Shown here: positions 32,931 to 42,082 of the stretch, piece after piece
Layout: every line of letters begins with the position of its first letter
How positions within the stretch are numbered: position 1 is the stretch's first letter
From: Aeromicrobium sp. 9AM
GTDB lineage: Bacteria; Actinomycetota; Actinomycetes; Propionibacteriales; Nocardioidaceae
Assembly: GCF_902506105.1 (NCBI RefSeq)
Contig: NZ_LR733303.1
Location: 186,001 to 250,000 of the forward strand
Reading direction: 5' to 3'
Length of the DNA stretch: 64,000 nucleotides
Made by a program: the position numbers and the translations under genes
The notes under the pieces: model-generated
What the model was told of the DNA's origin: nothing
Databases searched by the model: none
What the model saw: the letters and a program-made list of their open reading frames with translations, nothing else

Positions 32931-35900
32931 ATGCTTTCCTGGCGTACGGCTCGGCGTACCTCGGGCCTCTCCGTCGCGGCCGTGCTGATGCTCGGCCTCT
33001 TGATGCCGTCGACCGCGCACGCGGCCGGCGTCGACGTCACGGGTGGGGAGCCCGGCAAGGTCGCGGCTCCCAAGCCACCGCCGGTCAAGGTGGCCAGGAC
33101 CAAGGTGCCCGCCGTCGCTCGCGGCGGCACCGACGACGTGGTCGCCCAGCTGCCGAAGACGTCGACATCGAAGTTCCGCATGATCGGCGTCACCTGGTCG
33201 AACCAGGGGAAGCCCTCCGGGATCACGGTCCAGGTCCGCACCCGGACGAACGGCACCTGGTCGTCGTGGACCCCGCTCGACTACGACGGTGACGACGGCG
33301 AGGGCGGCAACCCGGGCACCGATCCGCTGTGGGTCGGCAAGGCCGACGGTGTCGCCGCGCGCGTCACGAGCAAGGTCGGCGCGCCGCAGGACGTACGCAT
33401 CACCACGATCGATCCCGGCAGCGATGGCGAGCAGGCCACGGCCTCCACGGCCTCCGACACGGCGCTCGACGGCGTCGCCCGCACGACGACGGCGGCAGAC
33501 CTCGGCGACGGCAACCCGACGTACACCCCGAAGCCCACGATCATCACGCGCAGCCAGTGGGGTGCGTCGTCGGGCACCTCGTGCGACTCGCCCCTGACCG
33601 GTGACCGTACGCGCGGCGTCGTGGTGCACCACACGGCCGGCTCCAACTCGTACGACAAGGCGGACTCCAAGGCGATCGTCCGGGCGACGCAGGCCTATCA
33701 CGTCAAGGGCCGCGGCTGGTGCGACATCGGCTACAACTTCCTGGTCGACAAGTACGGCCAGATCTTCGAGGGCCGCCGCGGCGGGGTCGACCGTGCGGTC
33801 CGGGCGGCGCACTCGGGCAACCTGGCCGTCAACACGTACACCATGGGCGTCTCCATGATGGGCAACTACGACGTGACCCGTCCGTCGGCCGCGCTCAAGG
33901 CCGCGATGGTCAAGCTCATCGGCTGGCGCCTCGGCACCAACTACCTCAAGGCCAAGGGCACCTACAAGCTCGGCGGGCTGACCCTCAACATGATCGCGGG
34001 GCACCGCAACGTCATCAGCACCGAGTGCCCGGGGCGCTACGGGTATGCGTGGCTGTCGGACGAAGGCGGCCTGCGCGATCGCGTCGAGGCCTACATCTCG
34101 AAGTACTCGTCGCCGATCAAGAAGCTCTACACGTCGCTCGGCAGCACGAAGACCGGTGCGATCTACGTCGGCGAGGCGGACTCCTCGACCGGCCGGCGGC
34201 TCGACGCCAAGCTCATGGACCTGTACGCCAAGAAGGGCGCCACCACGGCGCGGTACGTCTCAGGCCTCGTCCGCAGCGAGTACGACCACAAGAGCGGCCG
34301 CAGTGGTGTGCTGGGCTACCCGCGAGGCAACCCCACGACCAGCTCGGGCACGACCCGCCAGTCGTTCGACAACGGGCTCATCTATGCCGTCAAGGGCAAG
34401 AGCAAGGCCTACAGCATCATCAGCAGCCTCGCGACCACCTACACGAAGCTCGGCGCGTACGCCGGGGTGCTGGGCCTGCCGACCGGATCGACCACGACGG
34501 TGTCGTCGGGCCTGCGATCGAACTTCGCCCACGGCTACATCGTGCTGACCAAGTCGACCGGCAAGACCGTGGCCTACTCGAGCACCGGCAAGGTCCTCTC
34601 GACGGGCACGACCGTCACACGACCCGCGACGGTCGCGCTGCCGACGGTCAAGGCCGGCGTGCACTCGGCCCGCGTCTACTGGACCGCCGTCGCCAACGCC
34701 TCGACGTACGACGTGTGCCTGATGGCCGACAAGACGCAGACCTCCTGCACACGACTCGTCACGGGAGTGACCGGCCTGACGTCGCAGCTGACCGACCTCA
34801 AGCCGACCGCCGACACCGACTGGTACGTCAAGGTGCGGGCGCTGGACGACGGCGTCAAGGGCGCGTGGTCGTCGCTGCGCGGGTTCAACCTCGTCACGGC
34901 GACCACCGGCGACTCGGTCACCGTGCCGAGCACCCGCAAGATCACGGTCTCCGGACACGGCTACGGTCACGGCATCGGGATGAGCCAGTACGGTGCACAG
35001 GGCGCGGCCAAGCAGGGCGTGAAGTACGCCAGCATCCTGTCGCGCTACTACCCCGGAACCGTGTTGGGCGGCAGGTCCGGCAACATCAGGGTGCTGATCT
35101 CCCAGGACACCAGCGACTCCGTCCTCGTGGCCGGCCGGTCGGGCCTGGTCTTCCGCAACGTCGCAACCGGCAAGACGCTGACCCTGCCTACGACGATCAG
35201 CGGCCACACCGTGACCCGCTGGCGCATCGTCCAGGTCACGAGCGACAGGAAGCGGTCGACGCTGCAGTACAAGACGACGGGCGACTACACGAGCTACAAG
35301 TCGACGAGGTGGACCGGCGACGGGCAGTTCGAGGGCCCTTCGTCGATCTCGCTGATCATGCCCGACAGCTCGGCCGTGAAGTATCGCGGTGCGATCCGCT
35401 CGGCCGTGCCCTCCTCGGGCTCCACGACCCGCAACACGGTCAACGTCGTCTCGATCGAGAACTACGTCCGTGGCGTCATCGCTGCCGAGATGCCGTCGAG
35501 CTGGATGCCGGAGGCGCTCAAGGCGCAGGCCGTCGCGGCACGCACGTACGGGGTGCGCAGCATCACGACCGCGCGCTACTACGACATCTGCAGCACGACG
35601 GCGTGCCAGGTCTACGGCGGGGCGAGCCGGGAGACCGCGAGCACCGACGCCGCGGTCGCCGCGACCAACAGCAAGATCCTCCGATACGACGGCAAGACCG
35701 CGTTCACGCAGTTCTCGTCATCGTCGGGCGGCTACAGCGCACCGGGCAGCCAGACATACCTCAAGGCCGTGAGCGACCCGTGGGACGACTGGGCGGGCAA
35801 CGCCAACCACGCGTGGAGCACGACGGTCTCCGCGGCGACGATCGAGAAGGCCTACCCGGCGATCGGCACGCTCAAGCAGCTCAAGGTCACCAAGCGCAAC

Positions 35901-36026
35901 GGTTTCGGTGACTGGGGTGGGCGGGTCAGCACGATCAGACTGGTGGGCTCGGCCAAGACCGTCGAGATCTCGGGCGACAGTGCGCGCTGGGCCTTTGGCC
36001 TCAAGTCCAACTGGTTCCGCTTCTGA
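32931..36026 (+). CDS. Secreted PGRP amidase / LGFP / SpoIID fusion protein
   Basis: 1031 residues, exported (signal peptide about 1-28, ending STAHAAG). Order: low-complexity N-region; PGRP/amidase_2 domain (about 200-360) with zinc ligands in VVVHHTAGSNSY and HRNVISTECPG plus YNFLVDKYGQIFEGR; LGFP repeats (about 455-545, GVLGYPRGNP, GVLGLPTGS); an FN3-like segment (about 565-655); and a SpoIID/LytB domain (about 670-960: GHGYGHGIGMSQYGAQG, ENYVRGVIAAEMP, AQAVAARTY). It would cut both the stem-peptide amide and the glycan strand. A paralogous amidase follows after a repeat element. LGFP repeats suggest binding to the cell envelope. Confidence 0.93.
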   Translation: MLSWRTARRTSGLSVAAVLMLGLLMPSTAHAAGVDVTGGEPGKVAAPKPPPVKVARTKVPAVARGGTDDVVAQLPKTSTSKFRMIGVTWSNQGKPSGITVQVRTRTNGTWSSWTPLDYDGDDGEGGNPGTDPLWVGKADGVAARVTSKVGAPQDVRITTIDPGSDGEQATASTASDTALDGVARTTTAADLGDGNPTYTPKPTIITRSQWGASSGTSCDSPLTGDRTRGVVVHHTAGSNSYDKADSKAIVRATQAYHVKGRGWCDIGYNFLVDKYGQIFEGRRGGVDRAVRAAHSGNLAVNTYTMGVSMMGNYDVTRPSAALKAAMVKLIGWRLGTNYLKAKGTYKLGGLTLNMIAGHRNVISTECPGRYGYAWLSDEGGLRDRVEAYISKYSSPIKKLYTSLGSTKTGAIYVGEADSSTGRRLDAKLMDLYAKKGATTARYVSGLVRSEYDHKSGRSGVLGYPRGNPTTSSGTTRQSFDNGLIYAVKGKSKAYSIISSLATTYTKLGAYAGVLGLPTGSTTTVSSGLRSNFAHGYIVLTKSTGKTVAYSSTGKVLSTGTTVTRPATVALPTVKAGVHSARVYWTAVANASTYDVCLMADKTQTSCTRLVTGVTGLTSQLTDLKPTADTDWYVKVRALDDGVKGAWSSLRGFNLVTATTGDSVTVPSTRKITVSGHGYGHGIGMSQYGAQGAAKQGVKYASILSRYYPGTVLGGRSGNIRVLISQDTSDSVLVAGRSGLVFRNVATGKTLTLPTTISGHTVTRWRIVQVTSDRKRSTLQYKTTGDYTSYKSTRWTGDGQFEGPSSISLIMPDSSAVKYRGAIRSAVPSSGSTTRNTVNVVSIENYVRGVIAAEMPSSWMPEALKAQAVAARTYGVRSITTARYYDICSTTACQVYGGASRETASTDAAVAATNSKILRYDGKTAFTQFSSSSGGYSAPGSQTYLKAVSDPWDDWAGNANHAWSTTVSAATIEKAYPAIGTLKQLKVTKRNGFGDWGGRVSTIRLVGSAKTVEISGDSARWAFGLKSNWFRF

Positions 36027-36041
36027 CGTTTCGGCGCTAAC
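36021..36041 (+). repeat. Left flanking direct repeat of element copy 2
   Basis: TTCTGACGTTTCGGCGCT plus AAC, beginning with the last sense codon and stop of the SpoIID/PGRP gene. It is repeated at 36206-36226 with one change. The duplication brackets the 157-bp element, like a long target-site duplication. Confidence 0.75.
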
Positions 36042-36042
36042 C

Positions 36043-36199
36043 CGTTCCCTAGGGAGGCCGCTAGCGGCCGACCGGGAGCGAGCTCTGCGAGCGAAGGGCC
36101 GTGAGGTTGCAGACCCGCTCGAGCCTTTCGTCGTACGCCCCTTCGGTCGCTCGTTCCTCGCTCCCTCCCGCGACTCGCAGAGCTCGTCGCTAGGGGACG
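36043..36199. repeat. 157-bp palindromic interspersed element, copy 2
   Basis: Same length as copy 1 at 3407-3563 and gap-free against it, with 18 differences by my count. The 13-bp inner dyad and the block GCTCGTTCCTCGCTCCCTCC are unchanged. It sits between two tandem amidase genes and is bracketed by 21-bp direct repeats, evidence for insertion. Confidence 0.85.
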
Positions 36200-36205
36200 G
36201 GCCTT

Positions 36206-36226
36206 TTCTGACGTTTCGGCGCTGAC
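36206..36226 (+). repeat. Right flanking direct repeat of element copy 2
   Basis: TTCTGACGTTTCGGCGCT plus GAC, 20 of 21 identical to 36021-36041. As the left copy contains a gene end, this right copy is the duplicated one. It lies 25 bp before the next ATG. Confidence 0.75.
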
Positions 36227-36238
36227 ACGTCCTCGGGT

Positions 36239-36251
36239 TAGGGTCGAGCGC
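36239..36251 (+). promoter_or_regulatory. Near-leaderless -10 region of the second amidase
   Basis: TAGGGT (36239-36244) lies 7 nt before the ATG at 36252. The promoter is therefore downstream of the inserted element, which keeps this gene independent of the upstream one. Confidence 0.5.
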
Positions 36252-37898
36252 ATGCGTCCTTTCATCTCGGGAACGATCGCAGCGCTGGTGACCACGGCCT
36301 CGTTGTTCCTGCCGGCCCAGGCCGAAGACACTGCCACCCAGCCCAAGGCGGAGCCCGTCGACGTCAGCACGACGAGCGTCCCGGCCGTCACCGATGCCGT
36401 GGCCGAGGCCGCTGAGGAGGCCGACGACGACGCGGCCGACCTCGTCGCGCAGCTCCCGGCCAGGCGCACCGACGACTTCGGCCTGGTCGGCGTCACGTGG
36501 ACGCGCGGCTTCGACGACAAGGACATGACGGTCCAGGTGCGGCTGCGCACGGACGGAGCGTGGGCCGCCTGGGAGCAGCTCGATGTCGAGAGCGACGAGG
36601 GTGAGGGTGGCCGTGACGGCACCGAGCCCCTCTGGGTCGGGTCCGCCGACGGCGTGGCCGTACGCGTCACGAGCCCGACCGGCGAGCGGCCCAGTGGGCT
36701 GTCGGTCGCGACGATCGATCCCGGCTCGACGCCGTCCACCTCGACCACCGCGAGCCCGGCGCTCTACGAGGGCAGTGCCGACAGCGCCGTCACTCAGGTC
36801 GCCGACGGAGCCCCGGACTACACGCCGAAGCCGGCCATCATCTCGCGTTCGAAGTGGGGCGCGAAGAAGAACACCTACTGCGACTCGCCCCGCGTCGGCA
36901 GCGAGACGCGCGGCATCGTCGTCCATCACACGGCGGGCTCGAACACGTACTCCAAGTCGCAGTCCGCCGGCATCGTCCGTGCCACGCAGGCGTACCACAT
37001 GAAGGGTCGCGACTGGTGCGACATCGGCTACAACTTCCTGGTCGACAAGTACGGCCAGATCTTCGAGGGCCGGGTCGGCGGAGTCGACCGGGCCGTCCGC
37101 GGGGCGCACGCCGGCAACAAGACCGTCAACACGTACACGATGGGCGTGTCGATGATGGGCACCTACACGTCGAAGGAGCCCGCGGCCGCGACCAAGGACG
37201 CCATGGTCAAGCTCATCGGCTGGCGCCTCGGTACGACGTTCCACCCGGCCACGGGGAAGTACAAGGTCGGCCCCTACTCGCTCAATCGCATCGCGGGGCA
37301 CCGCAACGTCGTCAGCACCGCGTGCCCGGGTGCAGCGGCGTACGTCTGGCTCAGCGCGAGTGGTGGGCTGCGTGACCGGGTCGCGGCCTACATCGCCAAC
37401 TACTCGTCCGCGATCAAGACCCGCGTGGCGCAGCTGGGCCGCGACGTGACCGGGCCGGTCTACATCGGCGAGTACCCGTTCGCGCAGGCCGGCGGGGGCC
37501 GCAAGGCGCGGCTGCAGAGCGTCGACATGTACTCGACGACGGTCGGCACGTTCAAGGTCGGTGGCACCTACCGCGAGGGCTACAAGTCACGAGGTGAGCA
37601 GGGCGGCGTCCTGGGCGTCCCGATCGCGGACGCGCAGAAGTCGTCCGTCAGCACCGTCTCGCTGCAGCGGTTCTCCAAGGGCACGGTCTACCGCGTCCAG
37701 CTGGGGAGCAAGGTCAAGCCGGTGCTGCTCTACTCCAAGATCGAGGACAAGTACATCGAGATCGGCGAGGCGGCGAGCCCGCTCGGCGCTCCGACCATCA
37801 GCATGGTCAAGATCTCGGGCGGCCGTTACCGCGCCTACTTCCAGCACGGCCACATGACGATGAACGCCAGCGGCACGGTGGGTGTCTACCTGCACTGA
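36252..37898 (+). CDS. Secreted PGRP-type N-acetylmuramoyl-L-alanine amidase
   Basis: 548 residues with a signal peptide (about 1-24, FLPAQAEDT), a charged Ala/Glu-rich spacer, and a PGRP/amidase_2 domain at about 195-365: IVVHHTAGSNTY and HRNVVSTACPG (zinc ligands) with YNFLVDKYGQIFEGR. The C-terminal 180 residues hold an LGFP-like part (GGVLGVPIADAQ, FSKGTVYRV, YFQHGHMTM). The first 350 residues are clearly paralogous to the upstream SpoIID fusion, including the VGVTW and SDEGEGG-type regions, so the pair arose by tandem duplication followed by loss or gain of the SpoIID part. Confidence 0.93.
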   Translation: MRPFISGTIAALVTTASLFLPAQAEDTATQPKAEPVDVSTTSVPAVTDAVAEAAEEADDDAADLVAQLPARRTDDFGLVGVTWTRGFDDKDMTVQVRLRTDGAWAAWEQLDVESDEGEGGRDGTEPLWVGSADGVAVRVTSPTGERPSGLSVATIDPGSTPSTSTTASPALYEGSADSAVTQVADGAPDYTPKPAIISRSKWGAKKNTYCDSPRVGSETRGIVVHHTAGSNTYSKSQSAGIVRATQAYHMKGRDWCDIGYNFLVDKYGQIFEGRVGGVDRAVRGAHAGNKTVNTYTMGVSMMGTYTSKEPAAATKDAMVKLIGWRLGTTFHPATGKYKVGPYSLNRIAGHRNVVSTACPGAAAYVWLSASGGLRDRVAAYIANYSSAIKTRVAQLGRDVTGPVYIGEYPFAQAGGGRKARLQSVDMYSTTVGTFKVGGTYREGYKSRGEQGGVLGVPIADAQKSSVSTVSLQRFSKGTVYRVQLGSKVKPVLLYSKIEDKYIEIGEAASPLGAPTISMVKISGGRYRAYFQHGHMTMNASGTVGVYLH

Positions 37899-37927
37899 GG
37901 CGCGCGGATCGCCGACAGGTCGTCTGG

Positions 37928-37939
37928 GATACTCATCGC
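37928..37939 (+). promoter_or_regulatory. Leaderless -10 region of the holin-like gene
   Basis: GATACT, six bases, then ATG at 37940. No ribosome site precedes the ATG. Confidence 0.55.
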
Positions 37940-38311
37940 ATGACCGCTCTTCTCAAGTCGGTGGCAATCTCGGCTGCCGCCAACGCCGCGGCGCTGGCAG
38001 TGGCGGCCTGGATCTTCGACCGCTTCAACATCCGGTTCGGGTGGTTCATCGTCGCCGTCGTGCTCTTCACGGTCCTGACCGTGGTGCTGCGTGGTGTCGT
38101 GGTCAGCACGGTCAACAGGTTCGCCCGGGGCTACACGATCGCCGGCGGACTCGTGCTGACGTGGTTGGGACTGCTGCTGACCGATCTGGTGGTGCCGGCG
38201 AGCGGCTTCGCGATCGAGGGCGTCGGCACGTGGATCGGCGTGACCCTGATCGTCTGGGCTGCCGGCATCGCCTTCGGCGAGGTCGACTCCGCCCCGCCGC
38301 CGCGCCGCTGA
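37940..38311 (+). CDS. Phage-holin-IV-like small membrane protein
   Basis: 123 residues and four hydrophobic segments (about 5-27, 32-54, 66-88, 95-115), matching the holin_4_2/YvlD-like family of small four-helix membrane proteins. In most bacteria these are chromosomal genes of unknown role with no phage nearby, as here. It ends 3 bp from the convergent accA3 stop. Being just after two amidases it could help in envelope processes, but this is only proximity. Confidence 0.78.
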   Translation: MTALLKSVAISAAANAAALAVAAWIFDRFNIRFGWFIVAVVLFTVLTVVLRGVVVSTVNRFARGYTIAGGLVLTWLGLLLTDLVVPASGFAIEGVGTWIGVTLIVWAAGIAFGEVDSAPPPRR

Positions 38312-38314
38312 GAC

Positions 38315-40087
38315 CTACTCGCCTGCGGCGTCCTCGATCGTCGCGATGACCTCGCCAGAGGTGACGGTGGCGCCGACCTCGATCGACAGGCCGGTCACGA
38401 CGCCGTCCTTGTGGGCGTTGATCGGCTGCTCCATCTTCATGGCCTCGACCACGACGATCTGGTCGCCGGCTGCGACGGTCTGACCCTCCTCGACCGTGAC
38501 CTTGACGACGGTGCCCTGCATGGGGGCGGTCAGCGAGTCGCCGCTGGCCGCGGGGCCGGATGCCTTGCGCGAGTGCTTGGCCTTCTTGCCCCCGCCGTTG
38601 CTGGCGACGGCCGAGGCGCCGAGTCCACCGGGCAGCACGACCTCGACGCGCTTGCCGCCGACCTCGACCGTCACCCGCTCACGCTCAGCGGGTTCATCGG
38701 TCTCGGACGCGCCGGCATAAGGCTCGAGCTCGTTGACGTAGTCGGTCTCGATCCACGTCGTGTAGACGTCGAAGCTGCCGTCTGCGGCGGTGAACGCCGG
38801 GTCGTCGACGACCGAGCGGTGGAACGGGATGACGGTCGGCATGCCGTCGACGACGAACTCGTCGAGGGCACGGCGGGAGCGCTCGAGCACCTGCTCGCGG
38901 CTCGTGCCGGAGACGATGAGCTTGGCGACGAGGGAGTCGAACGAGCCGGGGATCGTCTCGCCCTCCTCGTAGCCACCGTCGAGGCGTACGCCTGGACCCG
39001 ACGGGGGAGCCCACTTGGTCAGCGTGCCGGGAGCAGGCAGGAAGCCGCGCCCGCCGTCCTCGGCGTTGATGCGGAACTCCATCGAGTGGCCGCGGATCTC
39101 CGGGTCGTCGTAGCCGAGCTCCTCGCCCGCGGCGATGCGGAACATCTCGCGTACGAGGTCGAGACCGGTGACCTCCTCGGAGACCGGGTGCTCGACCTGG
39201 AGACGGGTGTTGACCTCGAGGAAGCTGATCGTGCCGTCGCGGGCCACGAGGAACTCGCACGTGCCGGCGCCGACGTAGCCGGCCTCGCGGAGGATCGCCT
39301 TGGACGAGTCGTAGAGGCGGCCGATCTGGTCGTCGGTGAGGTAGGGCGCGGGCGCCTCCTCGACGAGCTTCTGGTGACGGCGTTGCAGCGAGCAGTCGCG
39401 GGTCGACACGACGACGACGTTGCCGTGCGAGTCGGCCAGGCACTGGGTCTCGACGTGCCGGGGCTTGTCGAGGAACTTCTCGACGAGGCACTCGCCGCGT
39501 CCGAACGCGCTGACGGCCTCGCGCACGGCCGACTCGAAGAGCTCGGGGATCTCCTCGATCGTGCGGGCGACCTTGAGACCGCGACCGCCGCCGCCGAAGA
39601 CGGCCTTGATCGCGACCGGCAGGCCGTTCTCCTTGGCGAACTCGATGATCTCGTCGGCGTCCTTGACGGCGTCCTTGGTGCCGGGAGCGAGCGGAGCGTT
39701 GGCCTTCCGGGCGATCTGCTTGGCCTTGGCCTTGTCGCCGAGGCTCTCGATGGCGGCCGGCGGGGGGCCGATCCAGATCAGTCCGGCGTCGATGACGGCC
39801 TGCGCGAACGACGCGTTCTCGGCGAGGAAGCCGTAGCCGGGGTGCACGCTGTCGGCGCCGGAGCGCTCGGCGACAGCGAGGATCTTCTCGATCGACAGGT
39901 ACGAGTCGCCGGGCGTGGAGCCCTCGAGCGAGTAGGCCTCGTCGGCGAGGCGTACGAACACCGCGTCGCGATCGGGCTCCGCGTAGACGGCGACGCTGCC
40001 GATGCCGGCGTCCTTGCAGGCACGGATCACGCGCACGGCGATCTCTCCGCGGTTGGCGATCAGGACCTTGGCCAGGGGCTTGCTCAC
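38315..40087 (-). CDS. accA3: Acyl-CoA carboxylase alpha subunit (biotin carboxylase + BCCP)
   Basis: 590 residues. The biotin-carboxylase module (about 1-450) has [19 protein letters not shown], the ATP-grasp glycine loop [11 protein letters not shown] and [20 protein letters not shown] linker leads to a C-terminal biotinyl domain with [12 protein letters not shown] (biotinylated Lys). It lacks the BT domain, so it is the alpha chain of a two-part complex. It pairs with accD5 (48179) and accE5 (47907) to make malonyl- or methylmalonyl-CoA, and BirA (49823) attaches biotin. The GTG at 40087 follows GGAG and matches the family start. Confidence 0.94.
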   Translation of the reverse strand: MSKPLAKVLIANRGEIAVRVIRACKDAGIGSVAVYAEPDRDAVFVRLADEAYSLEGSTPGDSYLSIEKILAVAERSGADSVHPGYGFLAENASFAQAVIDAGLIWIGPPPAAIESLGDKAKAKQIARKANAPLAPGTKDAVKDADEIIEFAKENGLPVAIKAVFGGGGRGLKVARTIEEIPELFESAVREAVSAFGRGECLVEKFLDKPRHVETQCLADSHGNVVVVSTRDCSLQRRHQKLVEEAPAPYLTDDQIGRLYDSSKAILREAGYVGAGTCEFLVARDGTISFLEVNTRLQVEHPVSEEVTGLDLVREMFRIAAGEELGYDDPEIRGHSMEFRINAEDGGRGFLPAPGTLTKWAPPSGPGVRLDGGYEEGETIPGSFDSLVAKLIVSGTSREQVLERSRRALDEFVVDGMPTVIPFHRSVVDDPAFTAADGSFDVYTTWIETDYVNELEPYAGASETDEPAERERVTVEVGGKRVEVVLPGGLGASAVASNGGGKKAKHSRKASGPAASGDSLTAPMQGTVVKVTVEEGQTVAAGDQIVVVEAMKMEQPINAHKDGVVTGLSIEVGATVTSGEVIATIEDAAGE

Positions 40088-40164
40088 TGAATGTTCTCCT
40101 CGATCCGACACGGTTGCCTGCCGCAGTCTAGGGCGTCAGGCGGCCCACAGCCCTATGAGGTTGG

Positions 40165-41985
40165 TTACGCCGAGGCCCGCCCGCGCCGTCCGAGACCGAA
40201 TCCAGCCGCCAGGAGAGCCACCGCTCCGAGCCCCACGCCGATCGGCAGCCAGGGCACTCCGGAGCCCTCGTCGGCAGCCGGCTTCTTGGTCGTCGAGCCG
40301 GCTCCCTTGACCTTGCCGGCGTACGTCGGCTTGCCCGTCGCGGTGCCGACGACGTCCACCGAGATCGTCACGGGCGCGGCGAAGTGCGTGCCGTCGTTGC
40401 CGAGCGGCCGGGCCATCGACAGCACGGCGTACTGGTCACCGGCGGCCGAGACAGACCTGACGCTGGTCGAGGTGCTCTCGATGTTGCGGGCCCGCAGCTC
40501 GTAGCCCTCGCCGGTCAACGTCACGGGCCGCTCGCCGCCCCAGAAGTTGCCGCCGTTGGGTCCGGTGCGGCCGAGGGAGTGCAGCGTCGGCGCGATCATC
40601 GTCACTTCCGCGAGGATGCCCGGCATCGACAGCTCCTTGGCGCCTTGGACGTCGGTCTCGAGCGTTGCGCGGATGCGCGGTCGCTGGCCCCAGCTCGCCG
40701 GGATGCGATAGATCAGTTGCTCGCCGGGTCGCAGCGAGTCGCTGTAGCGGCCCGGCTCGAGCGCCGGCGCGTCGGTGAAGCTGACCCCGCCCACGACCGG
40801 TTTCGGCGTTCCGGCCGGCTCGAACGGTGCGTCCGCCGAGGTGCGCACCTCGTCAGTCGTGATCGACGGGGGCAGCGTGGCGAAGTTCGTGATGCGCGGA
40901 CGGGTGGTGACGAGCAGCTCGTACGGATCCTGCGCCGGGGCGTCGAGCCCCACCCGCGCCAGCAGGCTCGGGGCCGCGTCGCACGCGTCGTGGGACGCGC
41001 CCGACAGGCGCGGCGAGAAGCTGGCCCCGACGCTGAGGATGGACTGGTCCTGCAGGACGTTGGGCCGGAACGCGTAGTCCGCCTCGCAGCGTTGACCGTC
41101 CGGGGTCAGCAGCTCGACCTCGAGCCTGTTGGTGGTGCCGCTGTCGTAGGGCGGTCGTGCCACGGCGGAGACGATCACGTCGGAGCTCTTGGGCTTCTTG
41201 ATCGTGTAGTAGCGGCTCGTGGCCTTGCCCTGGGTCGTGTCGGTGTAGCGACCGGGCTTCAGGGCGAGCGGATCGGCGGTCGACGTGCCGCCGGTGACCG
41301 GGGTGCCGGTCAGCCGGAACTTCCGCAGCGACCGGACGCTGACCGAGACGAGGCTCGAGGCGAGGTCCTCGGGCTGCTCGACGCCGTAGTAGGTGCCGCC
41401 ACCTGCGTCGGCGATGCACTCCAGCGCGGTGCGGGCCCGGCCCGAGACGTTGAGGCCCACGACGTTGACGGTCAGGTCGACGCCTTGTCGGCGCAGGTCC
41501 TTGGCGACCTTGCACGGATCCGGGTCGCACGTCGGCTCACCGTCCGACAGCAGCACGATGGTGCGCTTGCCGTCCGGTCCGAGGTCCTTGGCGGCGCCCT
41601 TGAGCGCATTGCCGATCGGGGTCTCTCCGTACGGCTTGTAGCGCGCGACGGCCTTGCTGATCCGGCCTCGGTCGAGCGGGCCGACGGGTACGACGTTCTG
41701 GGTGTCGGTGCAGGCGCCCTCGTCCTTGGCGGAGAAGACCTTCGCGCCGAACACCCGTACGCCGACCTGAGCGTCGTCGGGCAGCTGGGCGACGACGTCC
41801 TTCAGGGCGGCCCTCGCCGCCGAGATCTTGGTCTGCCCGCCGGCAGACTCCTTCATCGACCCCGACGAGTCCAGGAGCAGGACGAGCTTGCCGTTGGACT
41901 CGACCTTGGTGCCGTCCTCGGCGACAGCGGGGGTGACGCCGAGAGCGAGCGCCGTCACCGCGGAGATGGCCAGGATTCGTCGCAT
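40165..41985 (-). CDS. Exported VWA-domain membrane protein
   Basis: 606 residues: signal peptide (about 1-22, LALGVTPAVAEDG), a von Willebrand A domain (about 30-215) with an intact MIDAS motif LLLDSSGSMKES, a large extracellular region, and one TM helix near the C-terminus (VGLGAVALLAAGFGLGRRGRA) followed by a short basic tail. The type I layout suggests a metal-dependent adhesion or assembly role outside the membrane. The partner is unknown. It lies upstream of accA3 on the same strand with a 77-bp gap. A GGGGGAA ribosome site precedes the ATG. Confidence 0.85.
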   Translation of the reverse strand: MRRILAISAVTALALGVTPAVAEDGTKVESNGKLVLLLDSSGSMKESAGGQTKISAARAALKDVVAQLPDDAQVGVRVFGAKVFSAKDEGACTDTQNVVPVGPLDRGRISKAVARYKPYGETPIGNALKGAAKDLGPDGKRTIVLLSDGEPTCDPDPCKVAKDLRRQGVDLTVNVVGLNVSGRARTALECIADAGGGTYYGVEQPEDLASSLVSVSVRSLRKFRLTGTPVTGGTSTADPLALKPGRYTDTTQGKATSRYYTIKKPKSSDVIVSAVARPPYDSGTTNRLEVELLTPDGQRCEADYAFRPNVLQDQSILSVGASFSPRLSGASHDACDAAPSLLARVGLDAPAQDPYELLVTTRPRITNFATLPPSITTDEVRTSADAPFEPAGTPKPVVGGVSFTDAPALEPGRYSDSLRPGEQLIYRIPASWGQRPRIRATLETDVQGAKELSMPGILAEVTMIAPTLHSLGRTGPNGGNFWGGERPVTLTGEGYELRARNIESTSTSVRSVSAAGDQYAVLSMARPLGNDGTHFAAPVTISVDVVGTATGKPTYAGKVKGAGSTTKKPAADEGSGVPWLPIGVGLGAVALLAAGFGLGRRGRASA

Positions 41986-42058
41986 CGTTCCCCCGAACGT
42001 CTGTGGTTGCGCACACGCTACTGGACGTGTCCGGGGTCCACCCCTTCTGGCGGTTCAG

Positions 42059-42074
42059 GTTAACGGTTGTTAAC
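42059..42074. promoter_or_regulatory. GTTAAC inverted repeat overlapping the acyl-CoA dehydrogenase -10
   Basis: GTTAAC-GGTT-GTTAAC, 16 bp, overlaps the -10 TAACAT (42071-42076). A repressor bound here would shut the gene. TetR- or FadR-type control of fatty-acid genes is common, but no regulator gene is adjacent. Confidence 0.55.
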
Positions 42075-42082
42075 ATGCGGGC
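42071..42082 (+). promoter_or_regulatory. Leaderless -10 region of the acyl-CoA dehydrogenase
   Basis: TAACAT, six bases, then ATG at 42083. Confidence 0.55.

Noticed and set aside
38411..40090. A 559-codon plus-strand open frame opposite accA3
   Set aside because: Antisense shadow; accA3 has all biotin-carboxylase and biotinyl motifs on the minus strand.
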